Below are positions 5,980 to 9,328 of a DNA stretch of 9,328 nt, one piece after another. A program made the position numbers and the translations under genes. Every line of letters starts with the position of its first letter. The first letter of the stretch is position 1. A model generated the notes under the pieces. It did not search any database. It saw only the letters and a program-made list of their open reading frames with translations, and was not told the origin of the DNA. Origin of the DNA: an uncultured Oscillospiraceae bacterium (GTDB taxonomy: Bacteria; Bacillota; Clostridia; Oscillospirales; Oscillospiraceae); the NCBI GenBank assembly GCA_900752305.1, contig CAADUV010000363.1, forward strand, positions 1 through 9,328. Reading direction: 5' to 3'.

Positions 5980-6425
5980 ACCGGTCGCTGATTTGGAAAG
6001 GCGTCGGCATCCTGTTTGCGGTGGTGGGACTGTATTTTATGATGCAGAGCGTTCAGTTTTACGTGGAATGCTGTCGCCAGGTGGACTGGCCTGTGGAGAC
6101 TGCCACGGTGGCGGCGGTAGAGCAGCGGAGGGAGCGCAGCGGCATCCAGTCCGGCGGTAAGACGGTGTATGATGTGGATTATCGGTACACGGTCGGCGGA
6201 ACCGTCTATGCTGGAGAGATCTATGGCACGGTGGACAGCACCAAGCAGGTGGGCACCACCTTTCCGGTCAAGTATGACCCCGCTGCGCCGGAGCATTCCA
6301 ACCATGTCCTGTCGCCCAGCGTGCCGAACCTCATCATCGGGGTGGCGGGTGCTCTATTCTTTATCCTGTTTGCTCTGGTCATGACCGGTGTGGTCAAGCT
6401 GAATCGAAGAACATCCTCCGTATGA
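5976..6425 (+). CDS. DUF3592-type membrane protein
   Basis: A 149-residue protein with an N-terminal membrane helix (about 6-28), an external or cytosolic beta-rich domain (about 38-110) and a second helix (about 117-140) ending in a short basic tail. The central domain reads WPVETATVAAVEQRRER, then DVDYRYTVGGTVYAGE and VKYDPAAPEHS (98-108); a tested polar-hydrophobic beta pattern ending in V-YDP-P is typical of DUF3592, whose function is unknown. The ATG overlaps the DUF975 stop by four bases, which fixes the start and indicates coupling. The TGA stop lies in the loop of the operon's terminator. Assignment is by pattern recognition; other small domain families with the YDP motif are possible. 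Confidence 0.82.
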   Translation: MNRSLIWKGVGILFAVVGLYFMMQSVQFYVECCRQVDWPVETATVAAVEQRRERSGIQSGGKTVYDVDYRYTVGGTVYAGEIYGTVDSTKQVGTTFPVKYDPAAPEHSNHVLSPSVPNLIIGVAGALFFILFALVMTGVVKLNRRTSSV

Positions 6426-6445
6426 CGATACGGAGGATGTTTTTT
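6410..6445 (+). terminator. Terminator of the DUF975-DUF3592 operon, probably shared with metF
   Basis: A 14-bp perfect stem pairs 6410-6423 with 6428-6441 around a 4-base loop, followed by a T-run to 6445. The DUF3592 stop codon (6423-6425) spans the top of the stem and the loop. Read on the minus strand it is preceded by A's and followed by TTCTTC, so it can also stop the converging metF transcript, which has no other hairpin. Confidence 0.93.
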
Positions 6446-6480
6446 GGTCTATATTTCGGTTGTCCGGCGAGCGTCGTTTT

Positions 6481-7347
6481 TTACAGCAGATCCTTGATGC
6501 CTTCGTAGACCCGAGAGACCACGTCCAGGTTGTTCATGGCGTAGATGTGGATGCCGTCGGCACCGCACTCCATCATGTCCCGGCACTGTTCGATGGCGTA
6601 GTCGGTGCCGGCTTTGAACAGGCCGTCCGGATCGTCCTGCCACTTGTTCAGCAGCGCGCCGAAGCGGGTGGGGATGGTGGCGCCGGAGAGCTGGACCACG
6701 TTCTTGATGTGAACCTTCTTGGCGATGGGCATGACGCCCACCGAGATGGGGGAGGTGACACCAATCTTCCGAGCCAGGTTGGTGAAGCGATAGTAGTAGG
6801 TGTTGTCGAAGAAGAGCTGGGAGACCAGGTGGGTGACGCCGGCTTCCTCCTTAATTTTCAGGTTTTGCACGTCCTCCAGCAGGCTGGCGGATTCGGGGTG
6901 GTGCTGGGGGTAGCAAGCGCCGGAGAGGCCGAAGCAACCGTAGTGCTTCTGGATATAGGCGGCCAGGTCGCTGGCGTGGAGGAAGTCCTTGTGCAGGGGC
7001 AGTTCCGGGTTGATGTCCCCCCGGAGGCACATGATGTTCCGGATGCCGGAAGCCATCAGGTGCTGGAGGTTGTCATTCAGGTCGGCCTCGCTGCTGCCCA
7101 CGCAGGTGATGTGGGTCAGCGGCTCGATCTGCACCTCGGTCTTCACAAAGGCGGCCACCTGGGAGGTGGGGATGCCAGCGGTGCCGCTGCCGCCGGCGCT
7201 GCAGGTGATGCTGATAAAGGACGGGTCCATTTTCTTGGCCTCCCGCAGCAGGTGCTGGAGCTTTTCCCAGCCCGGTTCCGTTTTCGGTGGGAACACTTCC
7301 AGGGAGAGGACACACTTTTTTTCTGCGAAAAATTGACGGATCAACAT
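6481..7347 (-). CDS. metF: 5,10-methylenetetrahydrofolate reductase
   Basis: A 288-residue cytosolic flavoprotein that reduces 5,10-methylene-THF to 5-methyl-THF, supplying the methyl group for methionine synthesis. Length matches E. coli MetF (296). Motifs: LSLEVFPPK (14-22) with Glu17 in the place of the catalytic Glu28 of E. coli; FISITCSAGGSGT (44-56); CLRGD (107-111); GACYPQHHPES (143-153), a substrate/FAD-site segment; and SQLFFDN (176-182). The ATG at 7345-7347 fits the family start (MLIRQFFAEKK), but the bases before it carry only a poor ribosome site and an in-frame TAG lies shortly upstream, ruling out a longer form. The only good Shine-Dalgarno is 27 bases away (7375-7381). Standing alone here, it could serve methionine synthesis or a Wood-Ljungdahl-type pathway; no metH, metV or acs genes are visible. 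Confidence 0.97.
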   Translation of the reverse strand: MLIRQFFAEKKCVLSLEVFPPKTEPGWEKLQHLLREAKKMDPSFISITCSAGGSGTAGIPTSQVAAFVKTEVQIEPLTHITCVGSSEADLNDNLQHLMASGIRNIMCLRGDINPELPLHKDFLHASDLAAYIQKHYGCFGLSGACYPQHHPESASLLEDVQNLKIKEEAGVTHLVSQLFFDNTYYYRFTNLARKIGVTSPISVGVMPIAKKVHIKNVVQLSGATIPTRFGALLNKWQDDPDGLFKAGTDYAIEQCRDMMECGADGIHIYAMNNLDVVSRVYEGIKDLL

Positions 7348-7353
7348 GGCAAA

Positions 7354-7368
7354 CTACCGACGGAGCAC
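7354..7368 (-). CDS. Possible 4-codon leader ORF before metF
   Basis: GTG CTC CGT CGG TAG (Met-Leu-Arg-Arg) sits six bases downstream of AAAGGAA (7375-7381), the only well-placed ribosome site in the metF leader. Its stop codon is six bases before the metF ATG, a distance suited to re-initiation. This is an inference from spacing alone and could be coincidence. Confidence 0.3.
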   Translation of the reverse strand: MLRR

Positions 7369-7403
7369 GCCCCGTTCCTTTCTTTCTCAAGATAATTAGA
7401 AAT

Positions 7404-7414
7404 CACACAGTGTG
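7404..7414 (-). promoter_or_regulatory. Short palindrome just downstream of the metF start site
   Basis: CACACAGTGTG is a 5+1+5 palindrome located about 8-18 bases after the expected +1 of metF. It may be an operator; no known regulator consensus (for example a MetJ or SAM-riboswitch element) matches it. Confidence 0.3.
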
Positions 7415-7426
7415 GTGTTAGCGTCC

Positions 7427-7455
7427 ATTATACGTGCTTTTCCGCCGGAACGCAA
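7427..7455 (-). promoter_or_regulatory. Sigma-A promoter of metF
   Basis: On the minus strand TTGCGT (7450-7455) and a perfect TATAAT (7427-7432) are separated by 17 bp. The expected start is near 7421, giving a leader of about 75 bases. The -35 lies immediately after the ftsH terminator stem. Confidence 0.9.
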
Positions 7456-7457
7456 GG

Positions 7458-7494
7458 AAAACCGCCGCAAAAAATCAGGTTCCTTGCGGCGGTT
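7458..7494 (-). terminator. ftsH terminator
   Basis: AACCGCCGCAA (7460-7470) pairs with TTGCGGCGGTT (7484-7494) across a 13-base loop, 11 bp in all. On the minus strand it ends in TTTT, two of which belong to the stem, then CC. It starts 14 bases past the ftsH stop. A second, competing 9-bp stem (7451-7459 with 7480-7488) overlaps it. On the plus strand the hairpin is followed by CTTTTT, so it could work in both directions. Confidence 0.75.
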
Positions 7495-7507
7495 CTTTTT
7501 GTGCAGA

Positions 7508-9328
<1,821 letters not shown>

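Noticed and set aside
6460..7395. A 311-codon plus-strand frame opposite metF
   Set aside because: Shadow of metF: same kind of biased composition, TTG start, no ribosome site, and it starts right after the operon terminator.

Overview
The window reads as chromosomal DNA from a GC-rich member of the Clostridia. The best fit is an Oscillospiraceae/Ruminococcaceae-type gut anaerobe. The case rests on G+C that looks close to 60% by eye, strong AGGAGG-type ribosome sites, sigma-A promoters with 17-bp spacers, a CIRCE element, and ClpC, ClpB, Hsp20, FtsH and DUF975 proteins of clostridial character. Species cannot be fixed from the sequence alone.

Layout, left to right. Position 1-220 (minus) is the start of clpC, cut by the window edge. 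Position 325-1647 (minus) is a CLC-family anion transporter with its own promoter and a strong terminator. Position 1809-4403 (minus) is clpB, and 4579-5013 (minus) is a small heat-shock protein of the Hsp20 family. These two lie head to tail behind a perfect CIRCE operator at 5119-5145. Going the other way, 5329-5979 and 5976-6425 (plus) encode two membrane proteins, DUF975 and DUF3592. Their reading frames overlap by ATGA, they follow a good sigma-A promoter, and they end in a terminator whose loop contains the last stop codon. Position 6481-7347 (minus) is metF. Position 7508-9328 (minus) is most of ftsH, with the 5' end missing.

The theme is protein quality control. Hsp20 holds unfolding proteins, ClpB (with DnaK, not seen here) pulls aggregates apart, ClpC feeds ClpP, and FtsH degrades membrane and cytosolic substrates. 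HrcA/CIRCE is the only heat-shock operator I could find; I saw no CtsR box. metF (one-carbon/methionine metabolism) and the CLC transporter sit between these genes under separate promoters and look like independent units.

I did not find a clearly new biological system: no mobile element, CRISPR array or defence island is visible. The points most worth a second look are regulatory. They are three 11-bp tandem repeats between CIRCE and the -10 of hsp20, a hairpin-rich spacer between hsp20 and clpB with a 23-bp palindrome, a possible four-codon leader ORF before metF, inverted repeats at the starts of the CLC and clpC transcripts, and the uncharacterised DUF975-DUF3592 pair divergent from the heat-shock operon.
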